From NCBI GenBank assembly GCA_000733355.1, contig JNVV01000013.1, positions 345,323 through 409,322 of the forward strand: a stretch of DNA of 64,000 nucleotides, in the 5' to 3' direction. Positions 35,701 to 47,968 of this stretch are shown piece after piece. The notes under the pieces are model-generated. The model did not search any database. It was not told the origin of the DNA and saw only the letters and a program-made list of their open reading frames with translations. The stretch's first letter is position 1, and every line of letters starts with the position of its first letter. Source of the stretch: Falciphora oryzae (lineage: Eukaryota; Ascomycota; Sordariomycetes; Magnaporthales; Magnaporthaceae). Both the position numbers and the translations under genes were made by a program.

Positions 35701-37605
35701 TCGAGCTCACGGAACCAGGCACAATCGGACAACGACTCGGACGACGATTCCGACGACGGCCTTTTTGCCATCCCGATCTCCCAGCGCAGCGCATCGATCA
35801 AGAGCAAACGGAAGTCTCGAAACTCGGTCGCTTTCCTAGACGACGACTCCGGCGACAACGGAAACGGCCTTGGTAAGCGACCCAGCCTGACGGTAAACAC
35901 CAGCAAGAGCCGGAAGCACCTTTCCGTCTCGTTCACGTCGCCACAGTCCGCTGCCGGAGCAGACAGGGATGATGACGGGGCAGGGAGGAAGTCCAAGTGG
36001 GAGTCGGAGGATAGCAGTAGGCTCAGCCGGCGCAAGTCGTTTAAGATGGACGTCTGGGCAAATCGCCCGCCTGCCGAGGCACTTATCAACAACCTGGAGG
36101 ACTTCTTCCCGGGCATGGACGTGGACCAGCCGGTGCTCGAGGAAGGCGAGGCGGATGCGGAGCAAGAGGCGGCTCTTGTCGCGCCGTCGCCCATCATCGA
36201 GGTGGACGAGTCGCAGTCGCCCAATCCCGCGTCACAGCAGACTAGCCACGGCAACCTGGCGTCGCTCCCCGCGTCAAGAGTGCCGCCCATGTACAACGAG
36301 AGCGACACTCTGGGGTCGGATGAGTCGACGCTCAAGGCGTTGGAACGGCCGGCGAGCTACCAGAACTTGGCGCAGCGCAGTGTGCGGCGGTCAGGCGGGC
36401 TGGGACGGATGAAGTCGATCCGTGAGAAGGCTAGGGGCGCGCACGAAGCGAACAAGCGGTTCACACAGACGTCGCAGGCGATGCCGGGGTCCTCGTCAGC
36501 GGGCCAGGGTAACGCGGGTGGAGGGTCGGCGCTGCTGCGGCGAAAGTCGACCAAGATGTTCAACGCCAACATCGTGCAGATCCGGCCGACGCGGGACTCG
36601 ATGCTGGTGCCCGAGATACCGCAGGACACGCTCTCGCGGGCGCCCAAGCGGCAGACGACGTTCCGGTGGTTCAAGGGACAGCTGATCGGCAAGGGGACGT
36701 ACGGCCGTGTGTACCTCGGTATGAACGCGACGACGGGCGAGTTCCTGGCGGTCAAGGAGGTCGAGGTGAACCCCAAGGCGGCGGCGGGCGACAAGAAGCG
36801 CATGAAGGAGCTGGTAGCGGCGCTGGACCAGGAGATAGATACGATGCAGCACCTGGACCACGTCAACATTGTGCAGTACCTGGGCTGCGAGCGTAAGGAG
36901 ACGAGCATCTCCATCTTCCTCGAGTACATTTCCGGTGGCTCCATCGGCTCCTGCCTGCGCAAGAACGGCAAGTTCGAGGAGGCCGTGGTGCAGTCGCTGA
37001 CGCGGCAAACATTATCGGGACTAGCGTACCTGCACCGCGAGGGCATCCTGCACCGAGATCTCAAGGCTGACAACATCCTGCTCGACGTCGACGGCACTGC
37101 CAAGATCTCCGATTTTGGCATCTCCAAAAAGACGGACAACATCTACGGCAATGACAAGACCAACTCGATGCAGGGCTCTGTCTTCTGGATGGCGCCCGAG
37201 GTCATCAGGTCTGAGGGCGCCGGCTACTCGGCTAAGGTCGACATCTGGTCGCTCGGCTGCGTCGTGCTCGAGATGTTTGCCGGCCGCCGTCCCTGGGCCA
37301 AGGAGGAGGCTGTCGGTGCCATCTACAAGATCGCCAACGGTGAGATCCCGCCCATCCCCGAGGACGTTCAGGACACCATCAGCCCTATTGCCGTCGCCTT
37401 TATGTACGACTGCTTCACTGTGTAAGTCTTCCTCGGCAGCCCCTCCGTATCTTGTTTTCTGCTCTTTTCTAACCCCGGCCACAGAAACCCCGACGAGCGG
37501 CCCACGGCGAACCGACTGCTCTCGCAACATCCCTTCTGCGAGCTGGACCCCAACTACAACTTCCTCGACTCAGAACTCTACGCCAAGATCAGAGGGACGT
37601 ACTGA
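32204..37605 (+). CDS. BCK1: MAP kinase kinase kinase of the cell-wall integrity pathway (BCK1/MCK1 type)
   Basis: Serine/threonine kinase that links protein kinase C signalling to MKK1/2 and the Slt2-type MAPK. Three exons (32204-33292, 33448-37421, 37485-37605) give 1727 residues, typical for filamentous fungi. The N-terminus is Pro-rich (MYQTGQRDPSRPFQVPPPPP), with a poly-Gln tract near residue 178-197. A SAM domain follows at about 230-325 (WTLDRVLAWLQVNNFSKDW). A ubiquitin-like/RA-type domain lies at about 600-690 (VDYWNYRMIDVSDVDTAFDL). A long Ser/Pro-rich linker follows. The kinase domain is at about 1435-1715: Gly loop GQLIGKGTYGRVYLG, ATP-binding Lys1466 (AVKEVEV), catalytic HRDLKADNILL with Asp1567, DFGISKK, and WMAPEVI. 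The last short exon supplies NPDERPTANRLLSQHPF, so the splice is certain. It lies convergent to the GH47 mannosidase gene. Confidence 0.96.
32735..32794 (+). repeat. CAG/CAA tract encoding poly-Gln in BCK1
   Basis: About 20 codons, nearly all CAG or CAA, interrupted by one Leu and one Pro codon. It lies inside the coding sequence and in frame. Such tracts vary in length between strains. Confidence 0.9.
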
Positions 37606-38398
37606 TCTGACCTAGGCCATGTCACGACGGATCCTCTCCATATGGGCCATCTACGCAACATCTCGGCTGCACCATATGTGTGCGCGGATATCATGAATTT
37701 TGTTGGCAGAGCTTGAAAGAGGGAGATACGTTGCATCTCATCAGCAACAGGGCTGCTGTATTCCCCCGACTACTAGTATTTTTTTTTATTATACTATTAC
37801 TACTGCTTCTTATTTCTACTCCTACATATTGAAGATAGGCTGGGTCCGTTTCTTCTGCTGGTCGAGACGGCCTGGACAATTGCAAGGAGACATGCGACAA
37901 CAACAGGAGAACGTGAGCGATATATCATCGATATGAAGCGGATTCGATACCGTCTCTTTGCATGCCCATCTCACCAAACCACATTATTTCTAGCGTGCTG
38001 GCGTGCACTTGAACGTTGTCGTGTTGTCGAGTTTCCTCATTCATGGTGTCCTATATACAGATCATTATTGTGCGGTCCTATATACAAGTGATTGCTGCGC
38101 CCTTCGCACCCCTTCCCTGGTCTTGGTCTTGTCTTGTCGCCTGCCATCTGCCGCGGCCCAGCCTGTTTTCTCTTTACAGAATCGTGGATCGAGCGTTCAT
38201 GGCCCTACCGCAAATCCCCGCGGCATGCGGCCTATGGCGCGGCCCTAGGTCCAGATCGGTTCTGTCCCACGATCCCCAGGCCAGGCTTGGTCGGTGTCTA
38301 TAGACCCAGCAATCGAGGCTACGGCATGGCCGCGGGCCACTAGGTGCCCTCGTCACCAGCGTTCATGGGATGCGGATTTCCATTGCCCCCGCCCCTTT
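37606..38398. other. convergent 3' spacer BCK1/GH47
   Basis: No gene seen. AT-rich with pyrimidine stretches near 37,770-37,800; it carries the 3' untranslated regions of both genes. Confidence 0.5.
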
Positions 38399-41300
38399 TC
38401 ATGCCGGGCGCCTGAACGGGTGGGCCTCGGTGTTGAAGACCCAGTCGTCGAGGCTGATGACGTCGGGGGTGGTGTAGAGCAGGTAGAAGTACTTGAGCGT
38501 CTCGGCCATCCAGAAGCTCTCCATGTTATTGAGGTGGAGCGGGGGGCTGTCAGGGTTGTGCACGTTGTCGACGGCGCTGTGGCCGTACTCGGTCTGCGTC
38601 GCCTTGACGACGGCCTTGAACATGCGCCAGCCCTTTTCCTGCCACGTCTTGTCGCCCGTGATGCGGTACATGTACCAGACCGACTCGATCGCCTCGGGTC
38701 TGCATTTTTATTGGGTGTCAGAAGATGCTGCGTGCTTTACGTATGCGAGCACGAGGAAAGAGAGAAGTCATGTTCGTGTACTTACCGGAGGATGTAGCGC
38801 CTGTCGTTCATGCCCGTGTACCCCGGCGGCAAATGCTCCTGCTTGATGCGGTGCCGAACGTACTCCTCGTGCGTTTGAGGCTTGCTCGGCTCCGGCGGCA
38901 GCTCCCAGAGAGGGTCATATACGAGCTCGTCGGCGCCCGCCAGCGGCGACTGCGCACCGTCCCGACCGGCGCCGGCTCCGTCCAGGATGCTGGGGCCCGG
39001 CTGGCCCGTCTTGGGCTTGTCCCCTGCTGACGACGGGGGCGCTGGCGGCGGCACCAGGGAATCGTCGTACCTGCCGGCGGCAGAGGGCGGTGACCGCTTC
39101 TCCCTGCCCGACTTGTTCAGCACAGCCTTGCCCTGCCTGTAGCTGAAGTCGTCACTGTCCAGCTGGCGCGGCCGCCCCGCGTCCTGGCCGTCGCTGTCGC
39201 CGTCGTCGAAGCGGCCGAGCGGATCGCTCGAGTTGGCGGGCCGCGCACGCTTGGCTTCCTGCTCGGCCTTGACGCGCAGGGCCTCGGTCTTGAGGATGGA
39301 CGCCTTCTGCTCATCCCACTCCTTCTTGCGGATCTCGTAGTCCTTGACCATGTTGTCGCGCCACTGCGAGTTGGGGTCCAGGTGGTCGTACCAGACCGTC
39401 TCGTTCCAGGGGCAGCTCGCGACCGTCTGGCAGGGCACCACGGCAGCGCCCTCGGGCATCAGGCCGGACGGGGTCGACTCGTAGGCCCACACGCACCCGT
39501 CGGCCAGCCTGGCGCCGATCTCTACGTCCTCAGCCGAGCCGAAGATGCGCCCGCCCAGCGCGAACATGCCGCCCAGGAAGCACGTGAGGTGCGTCACCTC
39601 GTACGTGTACGACATCTTGACGTCTGCTCGTGAGCTCGCGTAGACGCTCGCCGAGAAGAGCAGCGACCGGTCCTCATCCTTGATCATGGGCCGGTAGAGA
39701 AGGTACTTCTTGACTGCCGCCACCACCTTCAGGTGCATCGTCTTGTACTTGGGCTCGAGCCCGCCGAGGAGGACGTACTGCTTGGGGAAATATTCGTACG
39801 TCGAGTCCTGGCTACCGCCCATGCCGTAGGAACCGGATCCATACCCTCCGTCCGTCAGCCCCTGCGGCGTGCAGTCCCAGTCTGGAAGACGGCCTCTGGC
39901 GCCGTAAGGGCCCGAGAGGTCCGATGCGCCTCCACGGCCGCTAGCGCCAATGCGGTCCGGGTGGACGGTTGCGGGTTTCGCCTTGGGGACGCTCGGGGGC
40001 GCATCGTCGCCGCCATCGAGACCCTGGATCACCCGACGGGCCTCGAGTTTCTTCTCCGCTATCTTCTCCTTGAACTCGGCCCTAGCCGCCGAGCCTGGCT
40101 TGTCCCCAGGGTGAACCGTGAATTGAGTGTCGACGTCAGACACAGTGGCCTTGCTCTTATTGTCCGGGTTCTTGGTGGTCGGGGAGTCGATGGCCGAGTA
40201 TCCCACATCTGCATCCGAAGTCAAGTCCGCATTTGCTGCCTGCTCCTGGGCGGCAGCTGAGCTGAGATCCAGGCTGGTCAGGGACGGAGCGGTACGGTTG
40301 CACCCGGCCGCGTCGACCTGCTGGGGGAAGATGCCGTCGAGCGCTGTCCCGCGGGTCTGCCACTCCTCAAAGGCGTTGGTGATACGGGCGATGGCGTCGT
40401 AGTAGCGGTCTTCGCCAGTCAGCTGGGCCAGACGGGTGAACTCCATGGACATGGACCCCAGCTCGGCGACGCCTGACGACGCAGAGGCGCGCCTCGGCTG
40501 GGACGCGTACTGGGGCATCCAGTTGTAATAAAGCACGGGCATGCGGTTGGGCGTGTCAAAGACGCTCATGAGTACCTCGGCCAGCTCGACGGCCTTTTTG
40601 AGCAGCTTGGGGTGCTTGCCGTCGTGGCCGCCGCTGACATCGTAGGCGGCAAGCAGGCCGCCGAGGTAGCGGATGATGGTCTCGAAAACGGGTATTTCGC
40701 GGCGGTATGGGGTCGTGGTGAAATCAATCTTGTCGAGGGCACGGTACGCATCCTCAAACTCTTCCTTCATGCCCATGATCCAAAGAGTATCCATGGCGTC
40801 GACCAGGGTGGCGGCCCAGCCGCAGAAGGGGTCGCGGAAGCCCTTGGTGACAGGCTCTAGCTCGTCGTGGCCCCAGGCGTACTTGCGATAGCCGTTCCAC
40901 GCGCGCTGCATTTCCTTCTTGACCTGCGCCAGGCGGCCCTCGCGCCTCTCGCGGTCCGCCAGCGACTCGGCCTTCTCGAAGCTGTGCTGGACTGGCGACA
41001 TCTTCTTGGGCCGCCCGGTCGGCAGTGGGATAACGTCCTCTTTGGCGACGGGGAAGTGCTCCGGCATCTTGCGCCAGTGTGGCAGCGACAAGGTCGAGCT
41101 CGATGCCACCGAGTTCTGCCGGTTGCTTGGCGGGTTCACTGCGTGTAGACGGTTTGGTCCCTTGTCCAGGGGCTGCTGCTTGACGCCGCCGTCCCGGCCG
41201 GTTTCGCGATCGGGGATCTCGACATCGTCGAGGGCAGCTTTCGGGGTCGTGGCAGGGGTTTTTCCGGGCGCACCCTTGACCACTCTGGAGGGCGGCTCGG

Positions 41301-41712
41301 ATGCGGCGGCAGCCTTGGCGCGCCCAAGGCCGTTTCTGGCCTCGGGATCCGGCTTCAGCTCGGGAATCAGAACCTTATTGGGGGCCGGGGCCGAATCATG
41401 GTGCTTCGCAGGCTGTTTTGGCTGCTCCTCCAGCACCTGTACTTCCGGCTTGGGCTTAGTCTTGAGCTTCGGCTTGGGCCGCGGCTCGGGGCCGGCCGGC
41501 GCCTGCTCCAGCTTGGAGTCCCGAACAGGCTGTGACCGCTGCTTCTGGTCGTCAAAGGTCGGCTTGGAGTCCTTGGTGCCAGGGTGGGCGTAGCTGTTGT
41601 AAATGGCAGACCTACGGCCCTCCCATTGCGAGTTTTGCGAGACGCGCAGCAGCAGGAAGAGCAGGATAATGGCGCCAACCACAAAAACGCGGTATCTCCT
41701 GATACGAAGCAT
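38399..41712 (-). CDS. type II membrane alpha-1,2-mannosidase, GH47
   Basis: Class I alpha-mannosidase that trims Man-alpha-1,2 residues from N-glycans (or flags glycoproteins for ER degradation) in the ER or Golgi. Exons 41712-38786 and 38699-38399 give 1075 residues. A single transmembrane anchor follows the start (about residues 9-24, [17 protein letters not shown]) after a short basic tail, then a Lys/Pro-rich stem to about residue 240. Catalytic-domain landmarks: [76 protein letters not shown] (across the intron) and the calcium-binding FNTEAHPF at the C-terminus. The protein is about twice the length of a simple GH47 enzyme because of two low-complexity insertions. One (about 125 residues) follows [11 protein letters not shown] and one (about 150) follows [15 protein letters not shown]. 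Which GH47 subgroup it belongs to is not decided. The first Met is preceded by an in-frame upstream stretch that I judge to be leader. Confidence 0.92.
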
Positions 41713-44700
41713 CGTGAAGACCACCAGCCATCGGCCTGCCAAGCTGCAAGACAGATGAATGGGGCGGGGGGGCACAAGCAGGGCAGGGGTTGCCTTAGAT
41801 AGGCATGGATAGAAGAGTTTAAACAAACAAGCGGGACCAAAACGAAGACGAAGATGACAAGACAAGATTAATTAACCGAGAGTAAAGAAGCAATATACAA
41901 TCCGGGGAGGGGAAGGGAAAAGGGAGGCAACAGGTTGTGCGGCGCGCGCGCAATTCGGGAACGCAGGCGCCTCATAAAAAAAAGACATGCACCTGTCGCG
42001 ACCCCGACGCCCCGCCGGAAAAGCTTGGCGACAATGCTTCTTGGGGTTTAGCGGTGACGGCGCCCTGCTGACCCTGTGGGCTGGAATACGCCGTCATGTC
42101 TTGGCAGCGTCTCAAGGCGGAGGGGAAGACAGAGACAGGAGGAAACGAGCAGGGGTGTCGGGGGCAATTATCTGCACTGCACGACTACACAGCTGTTGGT
42201 CTCGGCGCGCGCGGGCGTTGGACATGACCAGTGAATTTCCTGAAACCTTCATTTTGGTCGCCACTGAACCTTGTGCAGGTAATCACTGCGTCGGTGGTGT
42301 GTGCGGCTCGGGGGTGGTCAGCAGCCAGCGCGCGCCGCTACAAGGATGGATTGATGGATGCGGGCGCGCGATCGCATTAGCGCAAGGGACGAGCAGCGCC
42401 TGGCTGGGCGAGACCTCTGCTGGCGCCGCCTCGAGGCGCGCGTGTCTGTTGGCCGCTTTGGGGTCGCAGACCCTGACTGGTCCGAGGAGGCTGCTGCCTC
42501 GGCAATTCCTGGCGGGCTGGCGATTGATAATAACGCCCGGCTGAGGACACATGGCGGCTCTTAGCACTGGCCATTGTCTCCTCGGCAGTGCACCAGCAAG
42601 CGGCTTCCCGGCACCGTCCCCATGTGCCCATCTCGGCGGAAGGAATGCAGCATCTCCGTGTGCGGGCTCAGGGCCGGCCGTTGAGAGGCCCTTGAAGCCG
42701 GGCATCCAGGGCCCCATGGTTCCCGTGCTCGAATCTAAGCGAAAACGGCATGTCCGCTTCGTTCTTTGGCAGGGGTTGGGGCTTCTCGTCGCTGGTGTGG
42801 GTCGCGTCAAAGGCCGGCGTGCATAGATCCGGACGAAGGACCCCTGGCCGCTGTCCAGCAGAAGCCGGGTTTCGGCAAGACGAAGCGGATCGGCAGTCCA
42901 TCCTGCCCAGGCGGCCTGGTTTGACAGGACGATGTTCCGTGTAACCTGGATCTGTAGACGTCCGTTGTGGATATAAAAGAACGTACCTTCGCGTGTTTCG
43001 GTTCCTAATCCGAAGCAGGACGAGAGCCCCCAGGCCGCTGGATTAATCCAGGCGAATTGCCAAGCCGGGGAAAAGGAGATGCTCGTCAGTGCCTACGGGC
43101 CATTTAGGGAGGCTCTGGGTCTCGGCCAATCGACACTGGCGACTCTTCCCCGCATCACCTTTTTGGCCAGCGCCATCACCCGCGCTGACTGCTTGGCTGG
43201 ATTGGCGGGCAGTTTTGGCGGAATGTGTCAGGTCCGACTACGATCCGAACTGTTTGTCTGGTGGCATCTTGGGCGGCAGCAGGCAGGCAGGCATGCTCTG
43301 TTCCAGGAGGCGCTTTACCGGAACTTGCTTGGAGGGGACGCGATGAAGGGCTGGGACGATAATAGTTCGCGTCTCTTTGCCTTTTGACACACCTTGATGG
43401 CGGTGCAGTGTAGTCCGGGCCAATCCGCGCGCTTGGGATTATGTGGAAGCACCCCGATCAGAGAAGAATGATCAACGGTTTGCATCCAGCCCCACGTATG
43501 TACTTGCGAACACCGAGAATCGACGTCGGCTCCGGGTAGAAACATTGAGCTGGCCCCAAGGGTGGCGGGCCGCGACAAGAATGCACGTCTTAGAAACAAG
43601 CGCGCGGGGTCCAGTGAGGCTATGGGATGAGTGTTGATGATGGGTTATCATCCGAAAGCTGAATGGGAACTTGGCACGCCCAGAATAGAATTTTTTTGAG
43701 CGCCGCCCGGGTTTTGATCAGTTGAGATCGCGCTGATAACACAGTAGTGAACTGCAGATGCTGTGGTCGGGAAGTTGCAGCCCGAACCGACCTCGGTTGA
43801 TTGATGGAATTTACCAATCTTCTGCAATTTGGTGCTTCCTCTGCCCAACCACCAACCACTACGACCCACCCGTACTACCCCGCCGAGCTAGCTCCAACAT
43901 AAACTCTCAGGCCGCTGCTGGATGGTCTTCACCTTCCTTATAGGGAACAGCTGGCTGCCCGTTGGAGCCCTGTGCTGTTGTGTGTGCAGCATTAGGCCTT
44001 GTGCAGCTCGCCCCTGCATGCAATCCCACATGTCATGGATCTGGACCTCTCCTCCCCCTGTACGCCCTGACCTGCATCAATTACAAGCCGCCCTTTACCA
44101 GTAAGCTCCCGTCAAAATAGCATTCAATATCTTCATGCTTCCCTGGTCGGCCATCACCGATCTAGATTGCTATAATCTTCTTGGATACGGGCTACCATCC
44201 CCAAACCGGTACTTCTTCAACAACCGCTATCTCTTTCACCAGTTTTGCAGCCCTGGCTTACGCATTGGATACGGCAGTTCACATCCCCGAGGCCCCTCCC
44301 TCTGTGGAGCGCGCTGGCGTGGCCTCGCCTCCACCCTCACCGCCATGATATGAGTCTTTGCTCGTGAGAACTTTGAAGAAAAAGAGACTATCGGGGCAGT
44401 CCGCTGCAGCTCCCCACAACGACGGCCATATCGGCTCTCGCTACTGCCCATGGTGCAGCTATACGATGTATTGGAGAGCAACCGACATGGGTCCATCTGG
44501 AGATTGGGCGCTTGCAGACCAGCCAAGGGCGTCGAACCGTCCCCGCCTACTAAAAATATTCCCTGGCACCGTCTCTGGCCGGCGGGAGGCCCCGGAAGGC
44601 GCCCGAGATCCCCTTCGCCACACTATCACCCCGAAATGTGGGTGTGGTTGTGATTCGAGCTGAAGATGGCCAAGGCGACCACCAGCTGCAGGACCTGCAG

Positions 44701-45331
44701 AGCAATGCCACATAATTGCCTCCCGCACGCCGTCCCCTGTTGACCCGCACCCGCCGACCGATCGGTTGAGGTGACCAAGCCAGCCGGCATCAAGAGATGC
44801 GGCGGTGAATAAATTAAAGAAGCCAATATTTGGGCCTGGACCTTTGTCGCTTGCACGGCAGGATTCCCGACGCCGCCGTCGTACAGGTTGAGGGCGAGAG
44901 GCAAGACGTTGAGTGGTAAGGAGCAGGAGTATGGTCAAGCTCGATTTTGTTAAGTTCGCCCAGCCGGAAGAGACCAGCGGATCAGGCCGGAGGCCGGGTA
45001 CCTAGGTGTCTGGCCGGTTATGGTGATCGTCGCGAGCTTCTGCCTGTGGCTATCCCCAATTTGACATTCGCTGCAACGCAACCCCCCGGCCCCCGGGAGA
45101 GCAGGCATTAGGCGGTTCGTAGAATACGAAAGGAACCTCATCCTTTACCAGGAGTAATATAACCCTGCGCACCGCGTTTCCCGACGACTTTGCTTTAAAA
45201 GCAGCCGCCGGCCTCCATGGTGGTCAACAACTCACAACCATCCTTCTCAAGCCGCTCACGCTCACGCTCGTTATCACCTCCCCGTCTTGCTTGCCCCGCC
45301 CACTTGGATACCATCTGTCACCCTGCAGACC
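41713..45331. other. 3.6-kb divergent spacer GH47 / WSC protein
   Basis: The longest spacer of the window. Open frames on both strands reach about 185 codons but lack motifs or splice support. The left edge is the GH47 5' region and the right edge the WSC promoter with a TATA-like site. The palindrome ACCTAGGT is at 45000-45007. Nothing else recognised. Confidence 0.5.
45155..45162 (+). promoter_or_regulatory. TATA-like element of the WSC gene
   Basis: TAATATAA lies about 170 bp before the WSC start codon. Placement is right for a core promoter; the match is moderate. Confidence 0.3.
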
Positions 45332-46573
45332 ATGATGGCCTCGACCCAAACCCACGGCCACGGCGCCCTCGGCCGCCTCGTCACCGCGGCATTGGCCCTC
45401 GCGCCGGCTGTCCTGGCCCAGTTCCCGAATGCCACCACCACGTCCACCACCACCACGGCCGCGCCCACGCCAACGCTGCCCCCGGCCGACCCCGTTTTCA
45501 ACCCGGGCGTTGGGAACTTCACCCTCGTGGGCTGCTACGCCGAGCCCGCCGGAGCCCGTGCCCTCACGTCCGTGGTCCTGAGCGCGAACCAGACCGTCAA
45601 GACATGCCTGGACCACGCCGCGGCGGCCGGCGCCGCCTTTGCCGGCCTCGAATACGGCCAAGAGTGCTGGTACGGTGCCCGCGTACATGGCGGTTCCAGG
45701 CGCCGCCCCCTGGCCGAGTGCGGCTTCCCCTGCCCCGGCAAACCGAGCGAACTTTGCGGTGCCGGCGACCGCCTGCTTCTCGTACGTTTAATGTCTTTTT
45801 CTTTTCTTTTCTTTTCTTTTCTTTTCTTTTCTTTTCTTTTCTTTTCTTTTCCTTTTCTTTTTCTTTTTCTTTTTCTTTTTCTTTTTCTTTTTCTTTTTCT
45901 TTTTCTTTTTCTTTTTCTTTTTCTTTTTCTCTGTGTCTTCTGGTCTGGAACCTACCCCCGGGCACACAGGACGTTGAGCGATTCTTCGTCTTGAATCCTG
46001 CCGTTATTACCAGCTTTGCCCCTGAGTCACTTTCATTATGGCCAGCCTCCCGCAAAATTCGGTGTATAAATGCTTGTATGAGCAAACGAACTGACACTGT
46101 CTCCTACAGTACTCCGAGGGTGGTGTGGCGCCGCCCGTGGACAGCGACGCGCCCTCGCAGCCCCCCGCCATCGGTAATTACACTTGGCACGGCTGCGTGA
46201 CTGAGGGGAACGGGACCAGGGCACTGAGCGAGCTTGCTTTCGTGAGTGACGCAATGACGCTCGACAGTTGCGCCACCTTCTGCAACGCTTACAAGTACTT
46301 TGGTGTTGGTAAGTACAGCCTCAGGTGGACCCCATCTCCCTCATCTGTGCAAATCGCCGCTGGGGCATTCAGCCCCGTGCCCTGTCGGGGATGCTAGCTA
46401 ACGCTGTGGCGCGCCTTACAGAATACTCTCGGGAGTGCTACTGCGGCAATGCTTTCAACAATGGCTCCATAGCAGTGCCGGCGGCGGGGTGCTCCATGGT
46501 CTGTGCCGGAAACGGCCTCCAGTTCTGTGGCGCCGGCAACCGCCTTTCATCATACGGCCGGGTTTCGGCATGA
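45332..46573 (+). CDS. secreted protein with two WSC domains
   Basis: Extracellular carbohydrate-binding-type protein; WSC domains bind cell-wall glucans or related polysaccharides. Exons 45332-45781, 46110-46308 and 46422-46573 give 266 residues. A signal peptide runs to about residue 30 (RLVTAALALAPAVLA), followed by a short Thr-rich linker. WSC 1 covers about 55-150 (FTLVGCYAEPAGARAL ... ELCGAGDRLLL, closing with YSEG across intron 1). WSC 2 covers about 170-262 (YTWHGCVTEGNGTRAL ... ECYCGNAFNNGS ... FCGAGNRLSSYGR). There is no transmembrane segment or GPI-type tail, so it is predicted to be free. The usual ECYCG of domain 1 reads ECWYG, so one conserved Cys is lost there. Intron 1 is long (328 nt) and consists largely of a pyrimidine microsatellite. 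ATG at 45332 is followed at once by a second ATG at 45335; either could be used. Confidence 0.85.
45795..45930 (+). repeat. pyrimidine microsatellite inside WSC intron 1
   Basis: A pure C/T tract on the plus strand. It begins with about ten CTTTT pentamers and changes near 45,850 to about thirteen CTTTTT hexamers. It ends about 180 bp before the 3' splice site. It generates spurious open frames on both strands (Phe/Leu repeats on plus, Lys/Glu repeats on minus). Confidence 0.95.
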
Positions 46574-46796
46574 GCTTTCGCCTGCTCCCCGCTTGAGGCT
46601 AATTTGTGGTTAAATGGGACTTCCCATCCGGTGGAGATAAAGGTTGTATACGACAAGTACGAAGCTATGATAGGAAGTCGGGGATTTGGAAGTTCGATTC
46701 TACATTTAAATCTAATAATAATTACCCAACGCCGTCAAGGCCGTTTATGGACGATACCATTAACCACATCTGCGCACAATTCTGATCGCGTAAGGG

Positions 46797-47462
46797 CTAT
46801 GAGCCCCCACCCTGCTGCCGGCCTGGGTGCTGGCAGCGAAGACATTGGTTGAAGTTGCCGGGGGCGTTCAGCATCGCGCCGCTCAGGATAGTGTAGCCCC
46901 CGCAAGAAGTGGGAATTACACGCACGGGGTTGCCCCCGAACATTTGATAATAGCCCTGCATGCTGCCGCCGGGCTGGCCCATCATGCCCTGCTGGCCCAC
47001 AGGGTCCTGCTGGCCCCCGGAACCCTGCTGGGTCTGTTGGTTCATAAGACTCTGTTGGCTCTGCCGGCACTGCTGGCACTGTTGGCCCATTGGGGTCTGT
47101 TGACCCTGTTGGTCCATTGGGTTCTGTTGACCCTGTTGAATCTGCTGGGGCTGCTGAGCTTGTTGAGGGTGCTGACCCATGCAGCCTTGCTGTGGGCCAG
47201 CCGATGACGGCACTTGCTGCCTGTAGTACTGGTAGTGGTCTGTGGGGAGAATTAGACTGCGTATCCAGGTGCTATGCTGCCAATACGGCATGCTCGAAAA
47301 GCCACGCTGGTATCGGCCATACTGACCATGGAGCCATGGGAAACAAAGGCTACAAGAGCTACACCCTGAGTTTCCTGTATACCGTTGCGGTTGGAGCATT
47401 TAGTAGGGAACCGTTGCTATAGCGTGTTTTTACAGACCTGAACAACTCGTGTAAGTGCTCAT
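46797..47462 (-). CDS. orphan Cys/Gln-rich small protein
   Basis: No family recognised. Two exons, 47462-47438 and 47374-46797, give 200 residues. The first exon encodes only MSTYTSCS plus one base. The intron (63 nt) has donor GTCTGT, a very good branch sequence (CTACTAAAT) and acceptor ATACAG, which supports the model over a start at the in-frame ATG at 47399. The N-terminus has five Cys within 20 residues (CSGNSGCSSCSLC). The middle (about residues 85-150) is a Gln/Gly/Met/Pro repeat region with units like GQQxPMxQQ. The C-terminus contains spaced Cys (CGGYTIL; CLRCQHPG). There is no signal peptide or membrane segment. A TATA-like element sits about 175 bp upstream and the neighbour metallophosphoesterase is divergent. 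It may be lineage-specific. Confidence 0.6.
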
Positions 47463-47968
47463 GTTTATGACGGTGTTGGCGCCGAGGAACGAGGTTGGTA
47501 GTTGAGGGTGGGCGCGATGTTTTGAAGGCCTGTTGATATCGATGGCGTCTTGAAAGTGGATGCATCGGATTATAAGGAGGGCGGGAGAGAAAGAAGTAGG
47601 TTGGTAGATAATCTGGGAAAGAAGGCGAGGCATTATATACCCTCTCGTCTCCCGTGACTTGATTCACAAGTTCACACTCGCAGGTCGTAGCGGGCGACTG
47701 GGAGAAGGTGACTCGCACTATCATTACATGCTACCTTTGGAAGTTGCTGAAAATCACTTGTTCCGTGATTATCTCTTATCCACAGGCTTAAGGTTTTCTG
47801 TTGGCGGGCCCCAGGTAGCGTCGAAAAATCACCGACGAGGCTGTGCTTCCATTCGTTGGTTAGGTCGTGTTTGGCTGTGATCAAATTATAGGTGTTGGGT
47901 TCCGCCCCTCATTCAACTTCCTGGCTAACCCATCACCGTTCGATCACGAGCGTCCGCAAATAACCAGT
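47463..47968. other. 506-bp divergent promoter, orphan gene / metallophosphoesterase
   Basis: Contains the TATA element described for the minus-strand gene. Nothing else recognised. Confidence 0.45.
47631..47640 (-). promoter_or_regulatory. TATA box of the Cys/Gln-rich gene
   Basis: GTATATAATG on the minus strand, about 170-180 bp before the start at 47462. This is among the best TATA matches in the window and supports transcription of the orphan gene. Confidence 0.45.
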